Below the pieces are notes generated by a model, which saw nothing but the letters and a program-made list of their open reading frames with translations, made no database searches and was not told where the DNA came from. A DNA stretch of 64,000 nt from Siphonodentalium dalli (Eukaryota; Mollusca; Scaphopoda; Gadilida; Siphonodentaliidae), in NCBI GenBank assembly GCA_032622095.1, contig CP136062.1, forward strand, positions 8,335,710 through 8,399,709. The letters are read 5' to 3'. Every line of letters begins with the position of its first letter. Within the stretch, counting starts at the first letter, position 1. The translations under genes were made by a program, and so were the position numbers. Shown here piece after piece: positions 1 through 10,088 of this stretch.

Positions 1-14
1 TGTCAGATAACAAA

Positions 15-166
15 ACAGTTATCACCCTTTTTTCGTGAGACACGGGGATTTGTCGCCGCTCTCGACCTGGAATGTCACCCTCTGGCCTAGCGACCCTCGG
101 GTGACATTCCAGGTCTCGAGCGGGCGACAAATCCCCGTGTCTCACTCAATCGCGGGCGATAACTGT
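15..166. repeat. Near-perfect hairpin / foldback element
   Basis: The arms start ACAGTTATCACCC on the left and end GGGCGATAACTGT on the right. An inner stem of more than 40 bp runs from GAGACACGGGGATTTGTCG through CCTGGAATGTCACCC and is matched by its reverse complement after a very short centre. Only a few mismatches and one unequal internal spacer are visible. The structure resembles a small inverted-repeat (MITE or foldback) element. No target duplication can be judged because the window starts 14 bases to its left. Confidence 0.75.
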
Positions 167-1980
167 ATAATAACGAACCAAAGACGCTTTGTGTCGTATA
201 TAGGCTATATCTGATTTTGTGACGTCACCAATTTTTAAGTAATACGACCCTTGAATTTTGAATTTTGGATAGCACGAATGTAGGACATAGGATCGGTGGG
301 CCTAAAGCATTATTGTCGTAAAATGCTGTCAAGATGCCAACGCAAATCAGTCGATCTGCAACATTCTCCTACATGTATTTCTATAAACGACGATTAAACG
401 TCATACAATCATTGATGTACTTTGTTATTTACAAGGGCAAGGAGCCAGTTTATACTGTATTTCCAACAGGTCTATACACTCTATTTGATTATAATTGGAA
501 ACAAATCAAACTAAAAAAATATTAAAAATATTTGCCCAGAAAATGAATTCCAGCCGCATGAATGCACATGTAGAGACCATTTTCAATTTTCTATCGGTAT
601 TTTCGCCTGAAAGATTGATGCACTATTCACAAAGTTCAAACCGAAACTATAAGATTCGATTGAATACTTCAGCCAGATTTTTATCGATACTAGTACGATA
701 TGTTACCTGTTACCTATCTGGAGATTCTGCGTTCAAAGGCACACCGACGGTCTGTCGTGGTTATTCGTACAGTTGAATATTCATAAAAACCATCACCATT
801 GTGTATATACATAACATGTGTATATGTACATTTAAGATTGGCAACATGCCGGTATATCAGTTCTAAGAAAACTTCTGGATAAAATATCAGTTAAAAATCG
901 ATATCAAAGTAAATCATAAAATTGGAAGATAACAAGATATAGTTCCAAACGTATTAACCATTTAAACCCATACTATTCTGTGATTATGTGAAACAAACTA
1001 TTTATGTAGTTATAAGTATTGAAAATATTATGTATTTCTGCCAACAACGGCTGAACGAGCGAAGAGATATAAGTTTGTGCTATGAATTAGTACGCAATCA
1101 CAAAAAGTTAAATGTCCTGCCACAATTTCGCGAACAAGGTCAGTGCTGGTGATTGTCGTTAACACAACAACTGAGATAAACTGAGCAGGTAAGCTATATG
1201 TGCATATTTGTGAACTCAATTCTTCTAAGCATATGTAGGCCTACATGTAGATACTTTTAGCGTGATGACAGGCAAAAATTAAAACACAAAAATTGCATTC
1301 CGAAAATTCGATGCACCATGTGGTATGTCAATGTGAATGTCATTCTGACTCTGAGCACAGCATCAAATTTCTACATGGTGATTTCACTTTGATGATATTC
1401 ATTCAACAACCATTGATTGGTGTCAACATAGAGACCTGCGAATATTCAAGATTCAATTCGATGTCAATATCGGGGACCTGTTTCGACGTCGACACCAAAT
1501 ATTTTCAAATCGGTGTTACTTTGGTGTAACCTTGTTTTTTTGCGTTAGATAACATATGGCAAATGACCTAAGATCACAAAAATTGAAACACAAGGTTGCC
1601 AAGTTAGCAAACGTAGGTCATTTTGAATGTATGCCGTTCAAAATAGACATGCATTATGCAAAGTAGGCACTTCGATCGCAACCTGTGGCGGTAATTAATC
1701 GCCGCATATATTTGTAATCTGTATCGACACTGTATAAATTGTCTACACGGTGCGTGATCGCTAGATGCAGAACGCAATTGATTACCTTATGTTTAGATCA
1801 TGTCATGAATAAATGCTATCGACCGTAGAGATCATATATTCCACCAGTACAAAACCCGGGAACTTTTTGTAAGTTTTGACAGGGAACCTTATAAAGTCAA
1901 AATATAACGCGGGGAATGTACTTCTTTGTTCATACCTGTTGCTTAATGATTTATTCATCGGAACGTGAAGATCCCAGCTC
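167..1980. other. Non-coding stretch, no gene recognised
   Basis: The open frames here are below about 95 codons and show no recognisable domain, signal peptide or repeat. Examples are 334-525, 495-776 and 1293-1529, all on the plus strand. The composition is A+T-rich with scattered ACATGTA-type words. I see nothing that supports an exon. Confidence 0.5.
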
Positions 1981-1983
1981 GAG

Positions 1984-2950
1984 ATTAGGCCTGTAACGAT
2001 ACGCTTGGTTACGATACGTATCGCGATACGGGGCAAACGATACGATGCGTGTCACAATACGCAACATTTTATCCCACGAGTAAATAGCTATTCAACACTC
2101 CAAATTTGCACAACTCTCATGTTGAGTTTTAATGATAGTTTTTCTAATATTACTGTGGAGTTTCATAATTGGTTAGTTCTACCGATTTGTGTATGTAGTA
2201 ATGTAGTATGCTCGTACAATACCAGTACAACATGACATATTGATACTGAAGTCGGTAAAAGAGTTGAAAAGTTTCTCACTCATCTGTTTATATATCACAT
2301 AATCGCAACAGCTGGCTGGGAATGATGTCGTTTCAAATGGTGCGACATGTTGGTCGTGACACCAGTCTTGTAAGAGGTTGCCGTCGAACATAATTTGCAG
2401 ATCGTTTTAGTTCTGTCTGTCTTAATGCATGGCTTTCCATCCTCTTCAACTGTGTACGTCCCAAAACCGTAATACTGCCAGATTTTCGACCCGTAGGCCG
2501 CTGTCGGATTGACAAGTTTTAAGCTTTCTTGAGCAGACATCTTTCCACGGCCCACATGTTGTTGTTTTGCGCAGACGATATATCCAATATACTAGTATTT
2601 GATTTGTTCTTCAAATTAAACCAATAGGAGCATGGCTTACAGTCTGAGGCTAGGTTACGGAGGTCAGTCATTTCACTTCCGCCAACGTTTGTGTCAAAGG
2701 TCAAAGTGCGAGCTCAAGGAAACAAACAAAATTTACAGATTTCCTTCCGATAACAAGTAGTAAGCATTCACAGCTTACGGAAACGAACGAGGGGACCCGA
2801 TTGACTTCGTATGGTAACTGCATAATATGGAAGCAGAACTGTATCATAGTGTATCGAAATTACAAATGAATCACATATAGAATCGTGAATGACGAATCGC
2901 GATGAATCGAAATCGCGATAAATCGTTATTTATTTTATTCCCTGTCGCCA
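1984..2950 (-). mobile_element. Degenerate hAT-like DNA transposon remnant
   Basis: The central part carries a minus-strand BED zinc-finger frame, the N-terminal DNA-binding domain of many hAT transposases. The left edge reads TAGGCCTGTAACGATACG and runs into GATACGTATCGCGATACG-type words (1984-2070). The right side (2870-2935) is rich in AATCGCGAT words. Terminal blocks of this kind are seen at the ends of hAT elements. The catalytic part of a transposase is absent, so this would be a truncated or non-autonomous copy. The exact ends and the 8-bp target duplication expected of hAT elements could not be fixed by eye. The BED domain is the firm part and the boundaries are inferred. Confidence 0.45.
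2295..2540 (-). pseudogene. BED-type zinc-finger fragment (hAT transposase / ZBED-like N-terminus)
   Basis: The frame begins with MSAQESLK (an upstream in-frame ATG lies at 2553-2555) and encodes about 80 residues. The segment SKIWQYYGF gives the aromatic pair that opens a BED domain. It is followed by ICKLC (the two zinc cysteines), about 20 residues with TNM, and HHLKRHH (the zinc histidines). The spacing fits a BED finger, which binds DNA in hAT transposases and in the ZBED genes derived from them. The frame stops shortly after the finger, and the hAT catalytic domain and dimerisation tail are missing nearby. It is therefore best read as a transposon relic. A first exon of a domesticated ZBED gene whose later exons lie to the left cannot be excluded. 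Confidence 0.55.
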
Positions 2951-3049
2951 AATTCAGGACGTAAGCGACTGCACCCGGAAGCAGTTCTGATTGGTCGACT
3001 TCATGACCGAAAGTATAACTGAATTAAATACAACAGGTGATTTTTTGGG

Positions 3050-3265
3050 CTGACTTATGGAAAGTTGGTAGCCGAGAGGTAGCATACTGGTCTTTCATGC
3101 CAGCGGACCTGGGATCACAACCTGGTCAGAGTATTCTGATAAACAAATCAGAAATCGGCCAGGTACCAAGTTCGGTATCTGCAAATTACAGACTTCCCCC
3201 ATTACAACATTTGTCCTGGTATATTGTCATGGGTGCATCTGTCCACAGATACACATGGACTTTTT
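3050..3265 (+). mobile_element. tRNA-derived SINE (Glu-tRNA-like head)
   Basis: Positions 3069-3079 read TAGCCGAGAGG, an exact match to the RNA polymerase III A-box pattern TRGYNNARNNG. Positions 3112-3122 read GGATCACAACC, which fits the B box (GGTTCGANNCC) with two or three changes, at the usual spacing. Between them, CTGGT, a seven-base loop CTTTCAT and GCCAG form an anticodon-like arm whose loop reads TTC in the anticodon position, so the ancestor may have been tRNA-Glu. The T stem is decayed, so this is not a functional tRNA gene. A non-tRNA body follows until the next repeat starts at 3266. Confidence 0.6.
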
Positions 3266-4085
3266 AGCTCACCTGAGACGAAGTCTCCGGTGGAGCTATA
3301 TAGTCATCACTCCTCGTCCGTCCGTCCGTCGAGCCATCGAGCCGTCCATCCGTCCGTCAACAATTCTTTGAACATCTTCTTCTGAAGTTCCATTGGACCG
3401 AATTGGTTCATATTTGGTGTGGATGTTCCCTAGGTGACTCTCATTCAGATTTGTTCAAATGAGGTCACTGGGTCAAATAGTTGCGAAACCAGGGCCATAA
3501 CTCTATTCATCCATAGTAATTCTTACAACAACTTCTTGTCCATAACCATTGTGCCGATTTAGCTAATATTTGGTATGGAGGGTGACTGGTGTTCAGATTT
3601 GTTCAAATGAGGTCACCCGGTCAATTCATTGAGAAACCAGGGCCATAACTCATAGTAATTCTTACAATGACTTTTTCTAAAAAATATTGGGCCGATTTAG
3701 CTTATATTTGGTACTGAGGGACCTTGGGTGACTGGGAATCAGATTTGTTCAAATTGGGTCACTGGGTCAAATAGGGGCAGAGCCAGGGACATAACTCTTA
3801 ACAAAATTACATTTTTGCATTTTGATCATATTTGGTGTGGATGTTCCCTAGGTGACTGTCATTCAGATTTGTTCAAATGAGGTCAGTGTGTCAAATAGTT
3901 GCGAAATCAGGGCCATAACTATATTCCTCTTTGGTAATTATTATAACGACTTCTTGTCTAGAACCATTATGCCGGTTTAGTTTATATTTGGTATGGGGGG
4001 GTCGTTGACTGACTGGGTTCAGATTTGTTCAAATGGCGTCGCTGGGTCAAATAGGGGTGGAGCCAGGGCCATAATTCCAAAAAAA
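3266..4085 (+). repeat. Hairpin-headed dispersed repeat with degenerate tandem body
   Basis: The repeat begins with a foldback (AGCTCACCTGAG … CGGTGGAGCT). A CCGTCCGTCCGTC run and CAACAATTCTTTGAAC follow. The body then holds about five degenerate units marked by ATTTGGT(G/A)T(G/A)G near 3412, 3569, 3707, 3830 and 3986, spaced 123-157 bp. Each unit contains CAGATTTGTTCAAAT, GGGTCAAATAG and CAGGGCCATAACT. The frame is not open. This architecture is common in mollusc genomes, and a related head occurs in the ~160-bp family at 16.4, 19.2 and 63.5 kb. Confidence 0.6.
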
Positions 4086-4280
4086 ATAATACAAAATTCA
4101 GGAACTCCTTGATCAATTTAACATACACAAAAAAATATCACCCTCACCCACATGACCCAGAACCTCACCCTGCCCCCAACCAACAGCATTCCACCCTATC
4201 TCATCTCCTAACTCACAGGATCTCTCCCACCAGCAGATTAAGTCAATTGTATTAACCTGAATTTAGTGTGTCTGGTATTT

Positions 4281-4370
4281 GCAGAATGAGGTCCCCAGAG
4301 GGTGAATTTAGTTATGCTACCCTGCACAGCAGTCTAGCATCACCAAATACACTAGCCTTAGGCCTCATCT
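4281..4370. repeat. Hairpin MITE family, copy 1 (decayed)
   Basis: The left arm reads GCAGAATGAGGTCCCCAGAG and continues GGTGAATTTAG. The partner side (CTAGCATCACCAAAT…) is shortened, so the stem is incomplete. It belongs to the same family as the hairpins at 4611, 4899 and 5084. Confidence 0.5.
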
Positions 4371-4610
4371 TCTGGGAAGTATATAGGCACTTAAATTGAC
4401 ATTTTTACCTACTTTTTGCCTTCTGTTTAGTTTCTATATCCCCTAATTTGTGAATATAAAATGCATAATTGAGGTGGCCAATGGGTGCACATCACCAACT
4501 TTAACTGGAGAATCTTTCAAGATATGTTTATAAACATTCCTTGCAGATCTGCTAGAAGTCATTAATTCCCAATCTATCATGTATTGTTCATATCAGGACT
4601 AATGCCATTT

Positions 4611-4698
4611 GCAGAATGAGGCTCCCAGAGGGTGAATTTAGTGATCCCACACAGCGGCCTAGCATCACCAAATTCACCCTCTGGAGACCTCATTCTGC
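4611..4698. repeat. Hairpin MITE family, copy 2
   Basis: The element starts GCAGAATGAGG and ends with the complement CCTCATTCTGC. Inside, GGGTGAATTTAGTGAT faces ATCACCAAATTCACCCT. The 88-bp element can fold over almost its whole length. Confidence 0.6.
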
Positions 4699-4898
4699 TT
4701 AGGCCTCATCTTCTGGGAAGTATCTATAGTATCAAATTAACATTGTTGTTAGTTACATTTCCCTTCTAGGAAGTTTCTATATCCCCTAATTTGCAGAAGA
4801 TAAATTCATAATTAAGGTGCCCAATGGGTGAACATCACCAACTTCAACTGGGGAACTTCAATCTTATCCTAGGTCTGCCATAGCAGTTGGGGGCCTTA

Positions 4899-4991
4899 GC
4901 AGAATGAGGTCCCCAGAGGGTGAATTTAGTGATGCTAGCCCACTGTGCGGGATAGCGTCGCTAAATTCACCCTCTGAGGACCTCATTCTGC
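4899..4991. repeat. Hairpin MITE family, copy 3 (most complete)
   Basis: GCAGAATGAGGTCCCCAGAG on the left is answered by CTCTGAGGACCTCATTCTGC on the right. An inner pair matches GGTGAATTTAG to CTAAATTCACC around a short loop. It is the clearest member of the family, 93 bp long. Confidence 0.65.
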
Positions 4992-5083
4992 AAATGACAG
5001 ACACACTATCACACTATTTCAAGGCTTGATTGTATAATACATTGTGTTGCTTGAGGCCAGGCATGCACAATGTAGGAACAGAC

Positions 5084-5158
5084 ACGCTTTTGGTGATGCT
5101 ATCCCACACAGCGGGCTAGCATCACCAAATTCACCACCCTCTGGAGATCTCATTCTGC
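5084..5158. repeat. Hairpin MITE family, copy 4 (5' truncated)
   Basis: This copy keeps the loop and right arm (GGTGATGCTATCCC … AGCATCACCAAATTCACC … CTCATTCTGC) but lacks the outer left arm. Confidence 0.5.
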
Positions 5159-5324
5159 TTAGGCCTCATCTTCTTGGAAGTATCTATAGTATCAAATTTA
5201 CATTGTTATTAGTTAAATTTCCCTTCTAGGAAGTTTCTATATCCCCTAATTTGCAGAAGATAAAATTCATAAATGAGGTGCCCAATGGGTGAATATCACC
5301 AACTTCAACTGGGGAACTTAAATC

Positions 5325-5545
5325 TTATCCTTATCAGATTTGTGAAAATGGGATCACAAAGTCAAATAAGGGCAGAGCCAGAGACTTAACTATTTCACTA
5401 CATAGTAATTCTTAAAATATGTTTGCAAGAACTAGTTGGCTTATATAGAATGGAATGTTCTTCCTTGACTGCAATTCAGATTTTTTTAAATGGGGTCACC
5501 TGGTCAAATAGGGGCCAAGCGAAGGACAGTTTCCCTCTTAATATG
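5325..5545 (+). repeat. Continuation of the hairpin-headed repeat body
   Basis: TCAGATTTGTGAAAATGGGATCAC, GTCAAATAAGGGCAGAGCCAG and GGTCACCTGGTCAAATAGGG resume the unit seen at 3412-4085. The MITE cluster at 4281-5340 therefore probably split one older repeat. Confidence 0.5.
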
Positions 5546-5689
5546 CTTCCTTCACAAGGACTATCAGGTCTATTTTACTGATAGCAACCACCCCAGTGGG
5601 TGTTTATACCTAAATGCGTGTGAATTATGACGTCATATAATTTTTCTATATTTCTATACCAAGAGCGAAAATAGCGTGTATGCTTTTTT

Positions 5690-5790
5690 GTAAATTTCAC
5701 ACGTGACTTCCGGGAGGTTACTGCGCAGACTCCAGAAGAAACTGATCGAAGAATTACGTTTTCTTCACTTCAACTTCAACACAATCGACT
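5690..5790. promoter_or_regulatory. Possible promoter-like patch (E-box, ETS, NRF1-like)
   Basis: Within 30 bp there is CACGTG (5700-5705), ACTTCCGG (5706-5713, an ETS-type core) and TGCGCAG (5722-5728, half of an NRF1-like site). Such clusters are typical of animal housekeeping promoters. About 250 bp downstream, ATGGCATTCG followed by GTAAAAT (near 5979) could be a start codon next to a splice donor, but no following exon is recognised. This is a motif-level suggestion only. Confidence 0.25.
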
Positions 5791-6195
5791 GTTAGTAACG
5801 GTACTGAGTTAGGAGAGCAGCGTGCTCCGAAGACAACCGCGACGGAGGAATTTACATACAAGTACAACAACAACGATTGCCGATGATCACTTTTTAATTG
5901 TCCTCACTGAGTCATTCAGAGACTCAATCAAATAATAGATTAATCGAGGATTAATCACAGCCTTTCTAGTCTGATAACATGGCATTCGGTAAAATATTAC
6001 CGTGGCACAGTTTGTGATTAGCCATCTTGATTGTAAACAAATCTTCTACTCGAAATTTGTAAATTAAAAAAACAAATCAAATTTAAATGTGCGATAATCA
6101 ATATCATCCATGACCCAACCCGGACACACATACCAAATCGCATTCACATCCACTGAGAAACAACGAAGAAGCTAGACATTACACTTTTATTTAGA

Positions 6196-6243
6196 GCCGG
6201 TGTTCTAAAATATAAGTATGGTTGTAAAATAAGTATGGTTTTT
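6196..6243 (+). repeat. Left 48-bp terminal inverted repeat
   Basis: It contains two copies of the motif ATAAGTATGGTT about 16 bp apart. It is identical to the reverse complement of 10767-10814. Confidence 0.75.
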
Positions 6244-6829
6244 TATGTTATTTTCGTCTGCGCATGTTCACTCCTCCCATAAAACGTAGGTTGTGCCTCG
6301 GTGGGAAACAGTATCACCAAAGAGTGGGTGTTCAGCACCGATCTTCAAGCAAGTGAAAATTGAATGATTTAATCGATATATAGTCACACGAAAGGAACAT
6401 ACAATTTTGGCGAGCAAAATGAATCTTATTATCACATCACACAAAATAATTTGGGAATTGCGCGTTATGTATACATATTAAGTTTGGTGTTTGTACATCT
6501 ATGTTTAATTATGTGCTTCTTCCCTTCCAGATGAAATTCACAACCCTGGGGACATCACACATAGGCCTACAGAGACGCTAAAACACAATTAGACCCGACA
6601 AATTGAAAAGTATATGGAAAATGAACAAATTTCAGGAATGTAATTTGAGTTGTGTTTTATTCGTCTTCATTGTGTATTATTCGAAGTTCAAAATAGATTA
6701 TTCCAAACATAAATTGCATCTGATTTCTGTGTTAATCCAATTTACTACATTTATTATATAATGCCACACAAACAACACATGGAACGGCTTACAAATCTGA
6801 ATGTCGTGACTTTGTCGTTGGTTTTTTTA

Positions 6830-8220
6830 AATTTGTAAGTAAAATAAGTATTGATTTTTCTGACAAATAAGTATGGTTGTCAAATAGCTCGGTATATATG
6901 GCTGGAAAGCCGAATATCGCCGGGGGATAACGGGTGTTATCTTTTAAGATTATCATAATAAAGAATATCTGGAAGCAGACATGCATACCGATTGTACAAT
7001 TGTTTTAAGGCTTCTAACTTTAACAAGACATGGTTTCGTTTGCAAAATAAGTATTGATTTTTCTGACAAATAAGTATGGTTGGCACATATGTAGGTTATA
7101 TAGACATGGTTGGAGACTGCAGAGGGATTATCATGGACAATTTCTATCTATATAATCATACAAAAAGGTCAAATATGAGAATGAAATTGCATACTTATAT
7201 TGCAGATCCCACATTTGTTTTAATTTGTAAGTACAATAAGTATTGATTTTTCCGACAAATAAGTATGGTTGTCAAATAGCTCGGTATGACTGGATAACGG
7301 ATTATCGGGGATAACGGGTGTCATCTTTTAAGATTATCATACTAAAGAACATCTGGAAGCAGAAATGCATACCGATTGTACAATTGCTTTAATGCTTCTA
7401 ACATTAACAAGAAATATTTTCGTTTGCAAAATAAGTATTGATTTTTCTGACAAATAAGTATACGGGTTGTCAAAAAACTGGGTATAATATGCACTCTTAG
7501 AACAAATGTGTATAAATACTATACAAAATGTGTTACATTTGATCTTAAACAAAATTGTGTAGAAATGACACATGACATATAATTATTAAATATGTCGGTG
7601 GAATATCATCAACGTTGAATATGATTGAATATGTGAGTGTATCATAGTTATTAGATGAAATGTGTTCTATTGGAGACACAAAACTCTTAAAGGCAACCAC
7701 AGAACAAACAATTGGCAGTAGCTTTAAACGTTGTTATACACTATGTTGGTGTAAAAACTGAACAACACATAATTGTGTAGCACAAAGTTTTAAAGCAGCT
7801 GCCAATTTTGTATATGGCAGCTTTTACGAGGTTAATGTCTCAAATAGAAAATATTTCATCTATTAAATATAATATACTCACATATTCACTCATATTCAAT
7901 GTTGATAAAATTCCGACGACACATTTATGTCATGATGCATTCTACACAATTTTGTTTAAGATCAAATGTAACACATATTGTGTAGTATTTATACACATTT
8001 GTTCTAAGAGTGTGACTTGAAAGCGGATTATCGGGGATGACGGGTGTCCTCTTTTAAGATTACCAAACTAAAGAACATCTGGAAGCAGAAATGCGTACCG
8101 ATTTTACAATTGTTTTAAGGATTCTAACATTTACAATACATGTTGTCGTTTGCAAAATAAGTATTGATTTTTGTCACACATAAGTATGGTTGGCACATAT
8201 GTATTGGAGACTGGAGAGGG
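6830..8220 (+). repeat. Degenerate tandem units with paired ATAAGTAT motifs
   Basis: The block AAAATAAGTATTGATTTTT plus TGACAAATAAGTATGGTTG recurs near 6840, 7046, 7226, 7430 and 8155. A second block (GGATAACGGGTGT … CATCTGGAAGCAGA … GCATACCGATT) recurs near 6925, 7310 and 8035. The array is interrupted by the foldback at 7492-8012. The ATAAGTAT words are the same as those in the 48-bp termini. Confidence 0.65.
7492..8012. mobile_element. Nested 521-bp foldback (long terminal inverted repeats)
   Basis: CACTCTTAGAACAAATGTGT at the left is matched by the reverse complement ending CTAAGAGTG at the right. The arms are each about 220-240 bp and largely alignable up to a loop of about 60 bp near 7730-7790. 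It interrupts a tandem unit: GGGTAT on the left and TGACTTGAAAGCGGATTATC on the right rejoin to the sequence seen uninterrupted near 7285-7305. That marks it as an insertion. No coding frame is present. Confidence 0.7.
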
Positions 8221-8547
8221 ATTATCATGAACGATTTTTATCTAAATAATGGCTGCGGATACACGTACCACAATGCGATGGCATGGTAGGTGTGACAATT
8301 TATTATAGTGCTTATTTGGTGACAATCTGTCGTCATATTTCTGTGCCATAGCTGGTTATGTTGCCCGCTGAGTTTCCGCATAATGAGTCGACTCGAGTCT
8401 CGACCAATTAACCAATTTTCACCAAACTCCACCGTAATAAATTGTCGCACCTACTATGTCATCGCTACCGTGATACGTGTGTCCGCAGCCAATCATACAA
8501 AAATGTAAAATATGTATGGAAGCGTTTTAGTGCCACCTAACAAAAAA

Positions 8548-8722
8548 TACTATGAGATCCCCTAATTAGGACTTAGTATCTCCTAATTAGGAGATATTAT
8601 ATACTAATTAGGACTTATTATCTCCTAATTAGGAGATACTATCTCCTAATTAGGAGTTATTATCTCCTAATTAGGACTTAGTGTCTCCTAATTGGGAGAT
8701 ATTATCTCCTAATTAGGATAAT
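8548..8722. repeat. Array of CCTAATTAGG palindromes
   Basis: Eight palindromic cores (CCTAATTAGG or one-base variants) occur between 8561 and 8716 at about 20-bp spacing, joined by TATTATCTC / GAGATACT-type linkers. TAATTA is the homeodomain recognition core, so the array would be a dense homeobox-protein target if bound. It could equally be a simple palindromic minisatellite. Confidence 0.7.
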
Positions 8723-8937
8723 ATAGATATAAAGAACTCAACGCCAGTTAGCGGTCATTTTCATTCCCATTCATCGCTCAGAGTCGCCGCCCAGATAAAG
8801 GACGTGCCCTCTTTGAGTGACGGTTGATTTTTCTGTCGGGCTTGGCTGGGCATGGATAGCTTAAAGGGGGACTGTACACTAAATCCGACCATTTGTGTGA
8901 CCATCTCAGTTTATAACCAACAGAGTTTATGCAACAA

Positions 8938-9152
8938 ATGGATGAATTTGAGACATGTATTAGTGCAAAATACACTCGTGTGCTCTATGAACGAATAAAA
9001 TAACATGGTATTTATAATGAAAATTTATTTATGACTCCAGCCGTTTATTAATTTCCATTATAATTACCATGTTGTTTGCATCAGTCGTAGAGCACGCAAG
9101 TCACAAGTGTACTTTGCGCTAATTAATGGCTTAACTTCATTCATCTCATATA
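8938..9152. repeat. Diverged foldback
   Basis: GATGAATTTGAG … AGTGCAAAATACACT … GTGCTCTA … AACATGGTATTTATAATG on the left matches the reverse complement of CATTATAATTACCATGTT … TAGAGCAC … AGTGTACTTTGCGCTAAT … TTCATTCATCTC on the right. The arms are about 100 bp with many substitutions. Confidence 0.55.
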
Positions 9153-9164
9153 TATTTTTTGAAG

Positions 9165-9325
9165 ACCTCTGTTTGTCTGTCTGTCTGTCTGTCATTTATA
9201 CAAATCTACGATTCTCGACCAATCGGGACGAAACTTGGTACGTGTGTGTAGTTTGACCAGGCGGTCGTCGTTGTCGTATTGGTGACCCCGTAAATTAAAA
9301 ATTGAGAGTCTGTATGGTTGCGAGA
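9165..9325 (+). repeat. Dispersed repeat with GTCT run
   Basis: (GTCT)n is followed by ACCAATCGGGACGAAACTTGG and GTGACCCCGTAAATTAAAAATT. It resembles the repeat at 49.06-49.46 kb, which also couples a GTCT run with a 'GGATTTTGACGAAATTTGATA' block. Confidence 0.5.
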
Positions 9326-9614
9326 GCAATCGCTCCCGTCACGGTCTCCTGAGAAGGAATGTGGAGTGCATGTTGAAATTTCTAAGTAATAGTAATACTA
9401 TTATACTAGACGTCAAGGCGGCCATGTTTTCCCAATGAAATTCAAAAACATTTGATAGCTCCCATCTACTGGTCACCCCGAACATGAATATAATGAAGTC
9501 TGATGACGATTGATTGAGGGTGTGCTCTGTACTGTAGAGTGAGCCAAAGGATTTAGTCATGCAAAGAGCAAAATCCAAGATGGCTATCGGTGGCCATATT
9601 ACGAATCAGGATTG

Positions 9615-10088
9615 AGTTATATACATCAATTAAATACATGTATCTTGGTCATATTATAATGGAAGATCTCACTGATGATACCGCACGTCAATTCAGATAT
9701 GTATGCGCAAGGGCATGCAAACATGCTGGTTAGGAGGTTTCCGAGATGCTCTGTTCATGTAAAAACATTTCTGTTTGAACGATATGTCGCTCCAATGTAC
9801 TGTTCACATATATGGACTACATGGTCCAACATGAGGAAACTCGCATTGTTTGCTATAACAATTCATTCAGACTCTTGATGGGATATGAACGTTCATGCAG
9901 CGCAAGTGAGATGTTTGTCTCGAGGTGGGTGCCAAACTTGCTGATGTTACGAAGAAAAAGTATTTACAGCTTCCGCGAGAGAAACCAAACAAGCCCAAAA
10001 TCAAATTCTCTGATTTCTGCCATTTGCAATTCAGATATTAAATATAATTCAGAACTATTTACTATGTGGAACCACATTCTATATTAAT
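9615..10088 (+). pseudogene. Non-LTR retrotransposon (LINE) C-terminal fragment, frameshifted
   Basis: Three overlapping frames give one continuous reverse-transcriptase tail. KYMYLGHIIMEDLTDD carries the YLGH block seen near the end of the RT domain. Another frame then reads YAQGHANMLVRRF…CSVHVKTFLF…YVAPMYCSHIW. A third reads NNSFRLLMGYERSCSASEMF…RRKSIYSFRER. This pattern (an NMLVRRF-type motif, an MYC.H.W motif, then an FRxLMG and CSASEMF motif) is typical of the region after the RT domain in LINE elements of invertebrates. At least two frameshifts break it and the endonuclease and RT core are missing. It is a dead 5'-truncated copy with no host function. Confidence 0.65.

Larger units (their letters stand above)
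4700..5340. repeat. Duplicated spacer unit accompanying the MITEs
   Basis: A block from AGGCCTCATCTTCT through AACTGGGGAACTT occurs at about 4701-4858 and again at about 5160-5320 with only a few differences. A more diverged relative lies at about 4360-4520. The hairpins and this block together look like a three-fold tandem arrangement. No coding potential is seen. Confidence 0.6.

Noticed and set aside
3069..3132. Functional tRNA-Glu gene
   Set aside because: The A and B boxes survive, but the T stem and acceptor stem do not pair. It is a SINE head.
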